Positions 51,918 through 61,711 are shown, numbered from the stretch's first letter. The stretch: DNA of 64,000 nt from M3007 sp046316495 (GCA_046316495.1 JBKDAM010000018.1:1-64000); one strand, 5' to 3'. Translations and numbers: made by a program. The notes: generated by a model from the letters alone, not told the origin.

Positions 51918-53876
51918 ATGGACTCCAATAGTTCGGCGCACCACAAATTAACCCTAGGCGGTCTTCTTATCACCCTCGGTATCATCTACGGAGACATTGG
52001 AACTTCTCCACTGTACGTAATGAAAGCCGTAATTGGCGGTGCAGCTATTGAGCGAAGCACCATTCTGGGAGCTGTTTCTCTTGTTTTCTGGATTTTAACC
52101 ATACAGACCACCTTCAAGTACATCACGCTGGTGTTACAAGCGGATAACAACGGTGAGGGCGGTATTTTTTCCCTCTACACCCTGGTTCGGCGTCGAAAAA
52201 AATGGTTGCTGTACCCGGCTATGATTGGGGGAAGCGCAGTGTTGGCGGAAGGGATGATTACCCCTCCCATCTCCGTTTCGTCCGCGATCGAAGGACTGGA
52301 GGGTTTACCGATGTTGCATGGAGCCCATATCCCTGTGGTATCCATTACGATTGGAATTATTTCAACCCTGTTTTTAATCCAGCAATTTGGCACCGCTGCA
52401 GTAGGTAGGTACTTTGGTCCTGTCATGTCTGTGTGGTTTACCATGCTGTTTGTATTGGGTTTGAAAGAAGTGGTACAACAACCTTCCATCCTGGAAGCCC
52501 TTAACCCATGGCACGGAATTAACCTGATCTTACACTACCCCAGCGCCTTGGTACTGATGGGTGCGGTGTTTTTATGCACCACTGGAGCAGAGGCTCTTTA
52601 CGCTGATTTGGGGCATTGTGGCAAGCAGAACATTCGGGTCAGTTGGATTTACGTAAAAATATGCCTGGTGATGAATTACATGGGCCAGGCGGCTTGGGCA
52701 TTGAAATATGAGGGATCTTTTTTACCCTCTGACCAGCCCAATCCCTTTTTTGGAATCATGCCGGACTGGTTTTTGGCGGTAGGGATCATGATTGCAACAG
52801 CAGCAACGATCATTGCCAGCCAAGCGATGATCTCTGGCTCTTTCACCTTAGTCAGCGAAGCCATCCGGTTGGGATTATTGCCAAAGTTGACGGTCATTTT
52901 CCCAAGTAATATGAAAGGCCAATTGTACATTCCAACGGTGAACTGGGTGTTGCTGGCAGGTTGTATTGGGGTTACCCTTTATTTTCAGGAAAGTTCCAAA
53001 ATGGAAGCCGCTTATGGTCTGTCCGTTACCGTGACAATGCTGATGTCCACCATTTTGCTGTCCAACTATTTTGTCATCAACCGGATCAAAGAGCCTCTGG
53101 TTTGGGGCTTTTTGTTGTTTTATTTGGTGTTTGAAGGGGTGTTTTTTGCTGCCAACCTGCTTAAGTTTAAGGATGGAGGCTTCATCACCGTCATCATGTC
53201 CTCCTTTATTTTTGCGTTAATGTTCATTTGGAGGCTGGCCAAAAACATTAAATCCCGATTTGTCCAGAATACCAAGATACACGATTATGTGGATCAGCTG
53301 ATCATGCTGAGCAATGACGAATCAATTCCCAAATATGCCACCAACTTGGTGTACTTGAGCAGTGCCAAATCCAATAAAAAAGTAGAAGAAAAAATCCTGT
53401 ACTCCATTTTACAAACCCAACCCAAACGGGCCGATATCTATTGGTTCCTACACATTGAAGTAACCGACGAACCGTATACGATGGAGTACAAGGTAAATAC
53501 CATCGCCCCGGATGATATTTACAAAGTAACCTTCCGACTTGGTTTCCGTGTGGAGCAGCGGATGAACATTTTCCTCCGAAAGGTAGTCGAAGAATTGATG
53601 GAAACTGGAGAATTGAATATTGAACCCCGGTACCATGTTAACCGGAACGAACTACCTACAGGCGATTTCAAGTTTGTAATTATTCAGGAATTCCTTTCCC
53701 ACGAAAATGACTTGCCTATTTACGAACAAATTGTAATGTCCCTGTACCTCGGTGTTAAATCAGTGACTGCTTCGCCAGACAATTGGTTTGGATTGGACAG
53801 CGATTCGGTGGCAGTAGAAAAAGTACCTCTGGTGCTTCGAAGGGTGGAAGAGGTACGACTAAAGCGCCTGATCTAG
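51918..53876 (+). CDS. kup: Kup-type potassium uptake protein
   Basis: 652 residues. KUP/HAK/KT transporters import potassium with protons. N-terminal signature GIIYGDIGTSPLYVMKAV and DNNGEGGIFSLYTLVRR are intact, followed by about 12 membrane helices (to about 460). A cytoplasmic C-terminal domain of 190 residues follows. It is monocistronic, with its own promoter and a bidirectional terminator. Confidence 0.96.
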   Translation: MDSNSSAHHKLTLGGLLITLGIIYGDIGTSPLYVMKAVIGGAAIERSTILGAVSLVFWILTIQTTFKYITLVLQADNNGEGGIFSLYTLVRRRKKWLLYPAMIGGSAVLAEGMITPPISVSSAIEGLEGLPMLHGAHIPVVSITIGIISTLFLIQQFGTAAVGRYFGPVMSVWFTMLFVLGLKEVVQQPSILEALNPWHGINLILHYPSALVLMGAVFLCTTGAEALYADLGHCGKQNIRVSWIYVKICLVMNYMGQAAWALKYEGSFLPSDQPNPFFGIMPDWFLAVGIMIATAATIIASQAMISGSFTLVSEAIRLGLLPKLTVIFPSNMKGQLYIPTVNWVLLAGCIGVTLYFQESSKMEAAYGLSVTVTMLMSTILLSNYFVINRIKEPLVWGFLLFYLVFEGVFFAANLLKFKDGGFITVIMSSFIFALMFIWRLAKNIKSRFVQNTKIHDYVDQLIMLSNDESIPKYATNLVYLSSAKSNKKVEEKILYSILQTQPKRADIYWFLHIEVTDEPYTMEYKVNTIAPDDIYKVTFRLGFRVEQRMNIFLRKVVEELMETGELNIEPRYHVNRNELPTGDFKFVIIQEFLSHENDLPIYEQIVMSLYLGVKSVTASPDNWFGLDSDSVAVEKVPLVLRRVEEVRLKRLI

Positions 53877-53889
53877 GCCTTGTTTGCCC

Positions 53890-53935
53890 TAACTAAAAAA
53901 GGTGTCTCGCGCTCGCAAGACACCTTTTTTAGTTA
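53890..53935. terminator. bidirectional intrinsic terminator
   Basis: Perfect 18-bp stem (53890-53907 with 53918-53935), 10-nt loop, with A- and T-runs in the arms. Lies between convergent kup and cutC; the right arm ends 4 bp before the cutC stop. Confidence 0.93.
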
Positions 53936-53938
53936 AAA

Positions 53939-54652
53939 TCAATTATTTACCATTGTTACACATTGGCGAATCATCTCGGCATCACTTACAAAAATACCTG
54001 CAGGCAATCCCGGAATATCCGATAGATTTGCTTGTTCAACCCATTTACGGGCGGAAAAGTGAAAGTGTTGTGCCCTTGTATGCGCCTGAATCGCTTGGAT
54101 ATTTTGGTCAGAAATACCACTTCCTGGCATGATTTGAATCCGATCTCCATATTCACGGACCCAAGCAGCGAGGTTTTCCCTGCCTTCCCAGGCACTGGCT
54201 TTTTGACCTGAACTCAGTACCCGAACCACTCCCCAATCAATCAATTGCTCCAAGCTTTTGTTCGGATCCGCTGTAAAATCAAACGCACGGTGGCAGACCA
54301 CCTGTAGTGGCCCCGCTGCCGCCATCATAGCCCTAAAAACAGGTGCATCCAGTTCATATTGAGGAGTGAGCGCCCCAACCACAACGCCCGCGGCCCCTGC
54401 CTCACGGCAAAAGCGGATATCCTCCAACATTAGTTCCACTTCCCCAGGGGAATAGCAGAAATCGCCTTCCCTGGGCCTAATTAATACAAAAACGGGAATG
54501 TCTAGGTGTGCAACCGCTGCCTTAATTAGTCCTGGAGAAGGAGTTAAGCCCCCGCTCTCCAGTCCAGAGCAAAGCTCAATTCTATGCGCTCCCCCTTCAC
54601 CAGCCGCTACCACAGAAGCGTAGTTGGCAGCGCAAATTTCAATATAAGCCAT
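53939..54652 (-). CDS. cutC: CutC-family protein
   Basis: 237 residues. TIM-barrel family with conserved EICAANYASVVAAGEGGAHRIELC at the start, then LESGGLTPS, FVLIRPREGDFCYS, VCHRAFDFT, RVLSSGQKASAWEG and IMPGSGI. Once linked to copper homeostasis in E. coli; that role has been questioned. Monocistronic, with a TAATTTTG -7 element upstream. Confidence 0.94.
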   Translation of the reverse strand: MAYIEICAANYASVVAAGEGGAHRIELCSGLESGGLTPSPGLIKAAVAHLDIPVFVLIRPREGDFCYSPGEVELMLEDIRFCREAGAAGVVVGALTPQYELDAPVFRAMMAAAGPLQVVCHRAFDFTADPNKSLEQLIDWGVVRVLSSGQKASAWEGRENLAAWVREYGDRIQIMPGSGISDQNIQAIQAHTRAQHFHFSARKWVEQANLSDIPGLPAGIFVSDAEMIRQCVTMVNN

Positions 54653-54681
54653 GAAACATTAGATTTTGAAAAAAATATGGG

Positions 54682-54689
54682 CAAAATTA
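54682..54689 (-). promoter_or_regulatory. -7 promoter element for cutC
   Basis: TAATTTTG on the minus strand, exact TAnnTTTG, 29 bp before the cutC start. No matching TTG. Confidence 0.5.
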
Positions 54690-54732
54690 TCAAAAAAAAT
54701 TAGACCTTCGGGTTCTAATACACTTCAAGTCT

Positions 54733-55743
54733 ATGAAATGCGCCCCAGCTATAACGACAATAGTACTGCCAGCACTCCTACTCCTCGGTAGTGCCGCAGG
54801 TGCTTGGGGGCAAGACCTACACTTTTCCCAAGCTCCCCTGCATGCCACTTTCCAAAATCCCGCCCTAACGGGTGTATTTTCGGGAGACTGGAGGGCCTCT
54901 GCGCACTACCGGAGCCAATGGGAGTCTGTACCCGTACAATACCGCACGGGTTCTGCCGCTGCGGACCTTAAAAGTCAAACATTCGGAAAAAATGGCTTGG
55001 CCTTCGGCCTCCTGTTGGCTCAAGATCAGGCAGGAGATGCCGTGCTCCGTTGGTCACAAATCGGATTACAGGTGTCTGCACTACATGCTTTGAGTAAAAA
55101 CCAACAACTTTCAGTCGGTTTTGGAATCCAAGGAGTACAACGAAGGGTGGACCTAAGCCAATTAAAATTTAATAACCAATGGGATGGCGACTTATATAAC
55201 CCTGACCTTTCTTCGAGGGAGGTACTTAACAACCAATCAGGGATAAAAGCCAGCTTGTCCGCAGGAATCAATTGGCATTTCCAAGATCCAACCAATCGAA
55301 CAAAGATAGATGTTGGCTTAGCGGGATTTCATCTAAACCGGCCTGATATTCATTTTCAATCAGATTTGCCCTACGCCCTTCCAGCTCGTATAGGAGGATA
55401 TGTCCAAGGCTATTGGCAACAAAATGAGTTGATGGACTGGTATTTTTTCTCTCAATACCAACAACTAAGTACTGCCCGAGAAACGGTGATGGGTGCTGGG
55501 GTTCGCTACTGGCTAGACGATGAGACCGCCTTGCAGTTCAGTGGAGCAAGCCGTTGGAAGGACGCAATGATTCCATCCATTCAGGTGCAGTTCCGGCAGT
55601 GGATCGTTGGGCTGAGTTACGATGTCAACTACTCTCCCTTTAAGGTAGCTACCCGCCGAAGGGGAGGTTTTGAGCTTGGCATCGTCTATACCTCTCTCCC
55701 CGTTAAACCCATCAAGGACCTTAAGGTTTGTCCAACCTTTTAA
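54733..55743 (+). CDS. PorP/SprF-family type IX secretion outer-membrane protein
   Basis: 336 residues with a signal peptide (to about 26, ending AWGQ). The mature start LHFSQAPLHATFQNPALTGVFSGDWRA and the internal YRSQWESVP are typical of PorP/SprF proteins, which form outer-membrane barrels that help type IX cargo with type B sorting domains to be surface-anchored. The type B cargo at 12.6 kb could be a client, but no direct link is shown. An OmpA-type gene follows, only 2 bp after the stop. Confidence 0.92.
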   Translation: MKCAPAITTIVLPALLLLGSAAGAWGQDLHFSQAPLHATFQNPALTGVFSGDWRASAHYRSQWESVPVQYRTGSAAADLKSQTFGKNGLAFGLLLAQDQAGDAVLRWSQIGLQVSALHALSKNQQLSVGFGIQGVQRRVDLSQLKFNNQWDGDLYNPDLSSREVLNNQSGIKASLSAGINWHFQDPTNRTKIDVGLAGFHLNRPDIHFQSDLPYALPARIGGYVQGYWQQNELMDWYFFSQYQQLSTARETVMGAGVRYWLDDETALQFSGASRWKDAMIPSIQVQFRQWIVGLSYDVNYSPFKVATRRRGGFELGIVYTSLPVKPIKDLKVCPTF

Positions 55744-55745
55744 AT

Positions 55746-57818
55746 ATGGATCCAAATAAGTTAGTATTCCGCCTCCTCTTCTTACTCCTCCTGACAGGAA
55801 GCCAGGTGCTTCTATGGGGGCAGTCCAAGCGGGCCTATGAACGAGCAGGCGATTTAGCGTATCAGAAAAAAGACTATAGTTCTGCCTTCGAATACTACGG
55901 AAAAGTCATCGAAAAAGCACCAAACGACCTAGGGGCACACTTGAAATTCGCGGAAAGCGCCCTACAGTTTGCTGCCTATGATATCGCTGAACGCGCCTAC
56001 AAAGTAGTGCTCTCCAAGGAGAAAGGCAACCAAAAATACCCTCTGGCCTTCCTTCAATTGGCTATTATTGCCCAAACCAAAGGTCAGTATGCCACCGCAA
56101 TTGAATTGGCCAACAGCTACCTCCAACACCCTTCCCGCGATACCGTTTGGATTGAAAAAGCCCATCGGTTGCTCAGCTCTTGCGAATGGGCAATAAACGC
56201 CCAAGGTGAAAAGCCCAAAGCCCAGATTCAGCACCTGGATAAAAAAATAAACAGCCCCTTTTCCGATTTTTCGCCAGTGGTCCGAGGAGATACCTTGTAC
56301 TTCTCTTCCTACCGCTTTGAAAAAACAGATCGTAAAACCCGCAATAAAACTAGAAATACTCGGCTCATGAGCTCCATTAATGGAAGAGCAGCACGAGAAC
56401 CTCTCCGCGGAATCCCCTCCGGTGATTCCGCGCACATCGCTCACCCTGCGTTTACGCCGGATGGCCTGTTTCTTATCTATACCCTTTGTAAAAATACCAG
56501 TCCCAGCGAAATCCGCTGCGAATTGTGGATGATTAATAAGGACCGTAAAGGACGTTGGACCAAACCTAGAAGGCTCCCAGAGCCCATTAACCTGCCCGGA
56601 TACACCACTTCCCAACCGTCCATTAGCCTGGACAAGGATACCAACGCCCTCACCCTCTGGTTTGCCAGCGATCGCCCCGGCGGAAAAGGCAAAATGGATA
56701 TCTGGTCCGTCCCCCTCAATTCAGATTGGTTTTGTCCCTGCAACCTGCCCATTGAAGCGAGAAAACCACAAAAACTACCATACTTTGAAGCGCCTCAACC
56801 GGTTGAGGCAATAAATACCTCCGAAAACGAGTGGAGCCCTTTTTACCACAGCGCCACGGAAACCTTGTACTTCAGTTCGGAAGGGCATACGGGATTCGGT
56901 GGGCAAGATATCTTTCAAATCCATTACCCATCAGGCGAAAAGTATGGAACCATTGAAAACCTGGGAACTGGTATCAACACTAGTTATAACGATAGTTATT
57001 TTTTCCTAAACGAAAAAGGAACTTCCGGTTATCTGAGCAGCAACCGACCCGGCTCTCTTTACCTGGATGAACGAAATAAAGCCTGCTGCAATGACCTTTT
57101 TTTCCTGGAAATGAGCAAGGACGCCCCGAATGAACAAGAACTAAATCCTCAAAAAGAGGGACCACCAACTGACCCTGAATTAGCCACCTCCAAGCAACTG
57201 CAACCCGAAAATCCTACTGGGCAAACAGGGCAATGGGCAGAATTTAAAGGTCTCCCCCTGTTTTTTGACAACGATGAGCCCGATAAACGCACCCGAAAAA
57301 CCACCACCAAAAAATCATACGAAACCACTGTACTGCTCTACCTCGAACGAGAACAAGAATACCTTCAACGGTACAGCGCAGGATTGAGAGAAACAGAGGC
57401 AGAATCGGCTCAGCAAGCAATAACCGAATTTTTTCAAGAAGAAGTCCGTACGGGCTACGAACAGCTTAACCAGCTCTGCGCCCTTCTGGCTCAACGGCTA
57501 GCTGCAAAAGATACCGTCGAGGTCTTCATTAAAGGATTCACCAGCCCAAGAGCGGAAAGCGACTACAACCTCAACCTCGGTAAACGCCGGATCAGCAGTG
57601 TCCGCAACCACCTATTTGAATGGTCGGATGGAATACTTGCCCCCTACCTGAACGCTGGGCAGCTTAAGGTGACAGAGGTTTCCTTTGGTGAAACCACCGC
57701 CAAAGCAGGCCTCAGCGATGACTTAAAAGATGAACGCAACTCCATTTACGCACCAGAGGCTGCGCGGGAACGCAGGGTAGAAATAGTGGAAATCACCTCC
57801 AGTACCCAGCAAAAATAA
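55746..57818 (+). CDS. OmpA-family protein with TPR and PD40/WD40-like repeats
   Basis: 690 residues from the ATG at 55746, with a signal peptide ending LLWGQ; the upstream in-frame TTG at 55728 is less likely. TPR helices (about 30-150) are followed by beta-propeller PD40 segments with SPFSDFSPVVRGDTLYFSSYR, HPAFTPDGLFLIYT and NEWSPFYHSATETLYFSSEG. The C-terminal OmpA peptidoglycan-binding region has FTSPRAESDYNLNLGKRR and ends ARERRVEIV. PorE-like proteins of this layout link the type IX apparatus to the cell wall. Paired with PorP/SprF. Confidence 0.92.
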   Translation: MDPNKLVFRLLFLLLLTGSQVLLWGQSKRAYERAGDLAYQKKDYSSAFEYYGKVIEKAPNDLGAHLKFAESALQFAAYDIAERAYKVVLSKEKGNQKYPLAFLQLAIIAQTKGQYATAIELANSYLQHPSRDTVWIEKAHRLLSSCEWAINAQGEKPKAQIQHLDKKINSPFSDFSPVVRGDTLYFSSYRFEKTDRKTRNKTRNTRLMSSINGRAAREPLRGIPSGDSAHIAHPAFTPDGLFLIYTLCKNTSPSEIRCELWMINKDRKGRWTKPRRLPEPINLPGYTTSQPSISLDKDTNALTLWFASDRPGGKGKMDIWSVPLNSDWFCPCNLPIEARKPQKLPYFEAPQPVEAINTSENEWSPFYHSATETLYFSSEGHTGFGGQDIFQIHYPSGEKYGTIENLGTGINTSYNDSYFFLNEKGTSGYLSSNRPGSLYLDERNKACCNDLFFLEMSKDAPNEQELNPQKEGPPTDPELATSKQLQPENPTGQTGQWAEFKGLPLFFDNDEPDKRTRKTTTKKSYETTVLLYLEREQEYLQRYSAGLRETEAESAQQAITEFFQEEVRTGYEQLNQLCALLAQRLAAKDTVEVFIKGFTSPRAESDYNLNLGKRRISSVRNHLFEWSDGILAPYLNAGQLKVTEVSFGETTAKAGLSDDLKDERNSIYAPEAARERRVEIVEITSSTQQK

Positions 57819-57827
57819 ACTCTACAA

Positions 57828-58547
57828 ATGGCAATCAAGGTTGGATTATTAGGCTATGGAAAAATGGGAAAAGCCATTGACCAAATCGCCCAAGAACATG
57901 GAATCGAAATATGTTGGCGGATCGGAAGCGGCCAGCTCCATGAGCGAACTCCCCAACGCCTCCAGGAAGCAGAGGTGATCATTGAATTCTCTACTCCGGA
58001 AGCTGGGTTCGAAAATGTTCGACTGTGCCTGGAAGCAGGGGTCCCCGTCGTAAGCGGAACCACCGGCTGGCAAGCCAACTTGGAAAACGCTCATGCCCTC
58101 TGTGTCGAAAAAAACGGGGCGATGCTCTGGGCCTCTAATTTTAGCATTGGGGTCAACCTTTTTTTTGCCCTAAATGAGTACCTCGCCCGGTTGATGCAGG
58201 CCCGACCCGAATACCAAGCCAAACTCACCGAAATCCACCATATCCATAAATTAGATGCCCCAAGCGGAACCGCTGTTTCCTTAGCTGAAGGAATCCTAAA
58301 AGAAAATAATCGATATGAAAACTGGGCGCTGGGGACCACAGCAGTAGTGCCTACCCTTCCAATAGAAGCCCTTCGAGTAGGTGAAGTACCCGGTACACAC
58401 TTGGTTCAATGGAACAGCAGTATCGACGAAATCACCATCGAACACAAGGCGCACTCCCGAATGGGATTTGCCGTTGGCGCCATCACAGCCGCCAAATGGA
58501 TAGTAGGTAAAAAAGGGGTGTTCACCATGAAAGATGTGCTTTTTTAA
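57828..58547 (+). CDS. dapB: 4-hydroxy-tetrahydrodipicolinate reductase
   Basis: 239 residues. It reduces dihydrodipicolinate in the diaminopimelate/lysine pathway, also needed for peptidoglycan. Rossmann start VGLLGYGKMGKAI, SGTTGW, and the substrate motif EIHHIHKLDAPSGTA are all present. It starts 9 bp after the OmpA gene and probably shares its transcript. Its stop codon lies inside the terminator palindrome. Confidence 0.97.
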   Translation: MAIKVGLLGYGKMGKAIDQIAQEHGIEICWRIGSGQLHERTPQRLQEAEVIIEFSTPEAGFENVRLCLEAGVPVVSGTTGWQANLENAHALCVEKNGAMLWASNFSIGVNLFFALNEYLARLMQARPEYQAKLTEIHHIHKLDAPSGTAVSLAEGILKENNRYENWALGTTAVVPTLPIEALRVGEVPGTHLVQWNSSIDEITIEHKAHSRMGFAVGAITAAKWIVGKKGVFTMKDVLF

Positions 58548-58575
58548 GCAAAAAATACCTATTTTTTGCTTAAAA
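58542..58575. terminator. bidirectional terminator overlapping both stop codons
   Basis: 16-bp perfect A/T-rich stem (58542-58557 with 58560-58575), 2-nt gap, containing the dapB TAA and the minus-strand TAG of the methyltransferase gene. Long T-runs in both directions. Confidence 0.82.
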
Positions 58576-59779
58576 GTGCCATGTAAAACCCGTCAAAACC
58601 TTCCTCTTGGGGTAAAATACTGCGATCTTTGACCAGCTCCCAGCCTTTCCCAGCCTCCGAAGCCAAAAAATGATCCACCTGCGAACGGTTTTCCGAGGGT
58701 AAAATACTACAAGTAGCGTAGACCATTTTCCCACCTGATTTCACCATCGGACTATACGATTGTAAAATGGTTTGCTGGGTTTCCAGTAGCTGATTAAGTT
58801 GGGCCTCCGTTAACTTCCACTTGGAATCCGGATTCCTGCGCAACACGCCCAGCCCACTGCACGGCACATCCAGCAGTAAACGATCGGCAGTTCCATACAT
58901 GCGCTTGATTACCTTGTTGTTCTCAATTGGGCGGGTTTCTATGTTGCTGACCCCGGCGCGACGCGCCCGCACTTTTAATTCATCCAATTTCCAGGCCAAG
59001 GTGTCCAGGGAAATTAGTTGACCTTTATTTTGCATCAAAGCTGCCAAGTGTAAGGACTTCCCTCCCCCTCCTGCGCAAGCATCCACCACCCGCATTCCAG
59101 GCTCTACCTCCAACATGGGTGCAACGGCTTGACTGCTGTAATCCTGTACTTCAAAATGGCCAGCGCGAAAAGCTTTGGTCATGAAGACATTTTTTCGAAG
59201 TTTAAGGCGCAGGGCAGTAGTGTTGCCAACTGGAACAGTTTCAATACCCTCCTCTAAAAGTGCCTTTTGAAGTTGCTCTCGGGTGGTCCGTAAGGTATTG
59301 ACCCGCAAAACAACCTCTGCAGGACGATTTAGCTCATGCAAGGTCTCCGGCCAGCGATCCCCTAACTCAGCCGCTCCACGGGCGTCAATCCAGTCTGGAA
59401 TGCTCTCGCGAACCACCCTATCCTCCAAAGCAGCTTGATATTTGCGGATTACTTCCGTGGGCTTGATGCGTGCAAATTCTCTCCACTCCGGCAAACTCCC
59501 GCGCTCCTCCTGCCCTTGACGTAAGGGTTTGGTGATGTAATATATAGCAAATACATCCCAAAAGTCGGTCAACTGACGGGGCTCTTTTCCAAGAATGGTG
59601 CTAAACAAACGGTAATACCGTACGATTTCATAGATGGCTTCTGCCATAAATGCCCGATCTCGGCTCCCTGCTTTCGGATTGGACCGAAGGGTTTGTTCTA
59701 TCACTTTATCTGCATAATGCCCCTCCACAAAAATCCGTTGAAGGGCGTCCACTACGGCCCGTACCAATAAAGCATGCAT
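58559..59779 (-). CDS. RsmB/NOP-family RNA cytosine-5 methyltransferase
   Basis: 406 residues. An N-terminal NusB-like helical part (about 1-150) precedes the SAM-binding Rossmann domain: VVDACAGGGGKSLHL, SLDTLAWKLDELK, LLLDVPCSGLG and YATCSILPSENRSQ. Both catalytic Cys (PCSG and TCS) are present. The NusB-like region suits RsmB, which methylates C967 of 16S rRNA, but other rRNA or tRNA targets are possible. It ends in the palindrome shared with dapB. Confidence 0.93.
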   Translation of the reverse strand: MHALLVRAVVDALQRIFVEGHYADKVIEQTLRSNPKAGSRDRAFMAEAIYEIVRYYRLFSTILGKEPRQLTDFWDVFAIYYITKPLRQGQEERGSLPEWREFARIKPTEVIRKYQAALEDRVVRESIPDWIDARGAAELGDRWPETLHELNRPAEVVLRVNTLRTTREQLQKALLEEGIETVPVGNTTALRLKLRKNVFMTKAFRAGHFEVQDYSSQAVAPMLEVEPGMRVVDACAGGGGKSLHLAALMQNKGQLISLDTLAWKLDELKVRARRAGVSNIETRPIENNKVIKRMYGTADRLLLDVPCSGLGVLRRNPDSKWKLTEAQLNQLLETQQTILQSYSPMVKSGGKMVYATCSILPSENRSQVDHFLASEAGKGWELVKDRSILPQEEGFDGFYMALLSKK

Positions 59780-59835
59780 GCTCTTTTTTCTTAATTAGGT
59801 TAATAAATAGGCAATTACCTCAGACTTCCTCCTCT

Positions 59836-60213
59836 CTAACAAGCCTTATTCGGATTCGGGTAGTTATCGGATTGATCCTCCGCCGTATTGTCCAAACAAA
59901 CAAAATCTTTTTCTAATAGTAAATGCAACTGAACCCCGGGTACCACCTCATACGTTCGCTCAAAACCCACTTGCTCGGACCGATACCAGCCTTTTGCATC
60001 CTCCTCTGGCACGTACAAACAAATGGTTGTGCCAAAAAAGGAAGCTTCTAATCCTGTAATTCCCGCTTTAGAACGCAATTCGTAGTATAAGCAATTGCTC
60101 GGATCCGGACCCATCACCGTAGACTCGGTAACCCAACCAGATTCACTGAGTTGGCGGACTTCCGACTGGCTAAGCCGATAGCGTATAGAATTGCCTTTAA
60201 TTCGTATTTTCAT
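59836..60213 (-). CDS. small conserved Bacteroidota protein, function unknown
   Basis: 125 residues, soluble-looking and mostly beta-strand. It opens MKIRIKGNSIRYRLSQSEVRQL and carries NCLYYELRS, GTTICLYVPEEDAKGW and a Cys/Asp-rich tail. The MKIRIKGNS-type start recurs in small Bacteroidota proteins, but I know no function. It lies 56 bp upstream of the methyltransferase gene and may be co-transcribed. A -7 element lies about 140 bp upstream. Confidence 0.72.
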   Translation of the reverse strand: MKIRIKGNSIRYRLSQSEVRQLSESGWVTESTVMGPDPSNCLYYELRSKAGITGLEASFFGTTICLYVPEEDAKGWYRSEQVGFERTYEVVPGVQLHLLLEKDFVCLDNTAEDQSDNYPNPNKAC

Positions 60214-60352
60214 AAGTAGCTGGATAAATGGACATTGCCTAATCCTGTCTAGATAAATTCACTATTGAAAATAATTACCTGGCTAAATACTTTTTTACGA
60301 AGATAACCCAAGCAAGGCTTAGTAGAAAAGTACAATTTTAAAAAAGGAACTG

Positions 60353-60360
60353 CAAAAGTA
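60353..60360 (-). promoter_or_regulatory. -7 promoter element
   Basis: TACTTTTG on the minus strand, exact TAnnTTTG; a TTG at 60385-60387 is 24 nt away, just beyond the normal spacing. It would give a 140-nt leader for the small protein gene at 59836-60213. Confidence 0.45.
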
Positions 60361-60444
60361 CGCTTTTTCGTCAAATACCGGCTTCAAGCTTTAAATTTAC
60401 AAAAACTGCTCAGGCTCCCGAAACGAATTCAGTCCGCCATTTGC

Positions 60445-60452
60445 TACCTTTG
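60445..60452 (+). promoter_or_regulatory. -7 promoter element abutting the dehydrogenase start
   Basis: TACCTTTG, exact consensus, with 7 bp to the ATG at 60460. A leaderless or nearly leaderless transcript is implied. Confidence 0.5.
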
Positions 60453-60459
60453 CTGCCCA

Positions 60460-61680
60460 ATGACGAATACATTAACCATCGGAATTATCCGGGAGGGAAA
60501 AGTCCCACCGGATGCCAGAGTTCCGCTAACGCCCGCGCAGTGCCACCACATTTGCCAACAATATCCCTCCGTTCGGATATTGGTACAACCTTCTCCCATC
60601 CGCTGTTTCAAAGACGAGGAATACACCGCCCTCGGAATACCGATACAGGAAGATTTAAGCGAGGCCTCCATTTTATTGGGAGTAAAAGAAGTGCCCAAAA
60701 CGGCGCTTTTGCCTAATAAAACGTACCTGTTTTTTTCACATACCATTAAAAAACAGCCCTATAACCGGGCCTTGCTCCAAAAAATCCTGGAGTTGGGTAT
60801 CAAGTTGGTGGATTATGAGGTCATTACGGATCCAGCAGGCAATCGCCTCATCGCCTTCGGCTATTATGCAGGGATTGTGGGCGCACACAACAGCCTATAT
60901 GCCTTCGGAGAACGTACGAAGGCCTTTTCATTGCCCCGAATGTACCAATGCCACGATTATGCCGAGGTAAAAAAGCACTACGAATCGGTAGCCCTACCCG
61001 CCTTGCGGATCGTAGTGACCGGAAGCGGACGGGTTGCAGCTGGGGCCATTCAAAACCTGCTTGACATGGGAATTCAACAGGTTTCTCCGACTGATTTCTT
61101 GCAAAACACGTTTGAAACCGCCGTTTTCACCCAACTCAGCGCCTCCGAGTACGTTCGCAGAAAAGATGGGCAGCCTTTTGAGAAACAAGCATTTTACAAA
61201 GATGGAAGTGCTTTTGAGAGCCAGTTCGCTCCTTATGCTCGAAAGGCAGATATATTTATCAACTGCATCTACTACGATCCCAAAGCGCCCGCCTTTTTTA
61301 CGGTAGAAGAAATGCAACATCCTGACTTCAGGATTCAGGTAATCGGAGATGTGACCTGCGACATTATGCCGGGAGCCTCTGTTCCCTCAACGGTTCGACC
61401 GAGCACGATTCTGGAGCCCTTGTATAGTTTTAACCCACATACTGGACAGGCTGGGGCTCCTCACCAAACCGGTTGTGTGGATGTCATGGCCATCGATAAC
61501 CTGCCCTCTGAATTGCCGAGGGATGCCTCTTCGTTTTTTGGTCAACAACTGATTGATCGGGTCTTGCCAGAGCTGCTTCATCAAAGCGATACTGGTGCCA
61601 TTCAACGCGCAACGATTGCAGAAAACGGCCATCTGGGGCCTAATTTTCAGTACCTGAAAGCGTACGTTGCGGGAGCGTAA
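60460..61680 (+). CDS. saccharopine/alanine dehydrogenase-like enzyme
   Basis: 406 residues. The N-terminal AlaDh/PNT-type domain starts IGIIREGKVPPDARVPLTPAQC, followed by the Rossmann loop IVVTGSGRVAAGAI. The C-terminal stretch VMAIDNLPSELPRDASSFFGQQL resembles the DNLPxxLPxEAS block of lysine-forming saccharopine dehydrogenases (Lys1, AASS) more than alanine dehydrogenase. It probably forms or cleaves saccharopine or a related amino acid. The neighbouring dapB belongs to the unrelated diaminopimelate route to lysine. Annotation as alanine dehydrogenase would also fit the N-terminal half. Confidence 0.82.
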   Translation: MTNTLTIGIIREGKVPPDARVPLTPAQCHHICQQYPSVRILVQPSPIRCFKDEEYTALGIPIQEDLSEASILLGVKEVPKTALLPNKTYLFFSHTIKKQPYNRALLQKILELGIKLVDYEVITDPAGNRLIAFGYYAGIVGAHNSLYAFGERTKAFSLPRMYQCHDYAEVKKHYESVALPALRIVVTGSGRVAAGAIQNLLDMGIQQVSPTDFLQNTFETAVFTQLSASEYVRRKDGQPFEKQAFYKDGSAFESQFAPYARKADIFINCIYYDPKAPAFFTVEEMQHPDFRIQVIGDVTCDIMPGASVPSTVRPSTILEPLYSFNPHTGQAGAPHQTGCVDVMAIDNLPSELPRDASSFFGQQLIDRVLPELLHQSDTGAIQRATIAENGHLGPNFQYLKAYVAGA

Positions 61681-61711
61681 GGTAGAACTGCATGTTATTT
61701 TTCCAGAAAAA

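Noticed and set aside
55962..56615. 217-codon antisense frame within the OmpA-family gene
   Set aside because: No domain, start context or homologue pattern; shadow of the sense gene.
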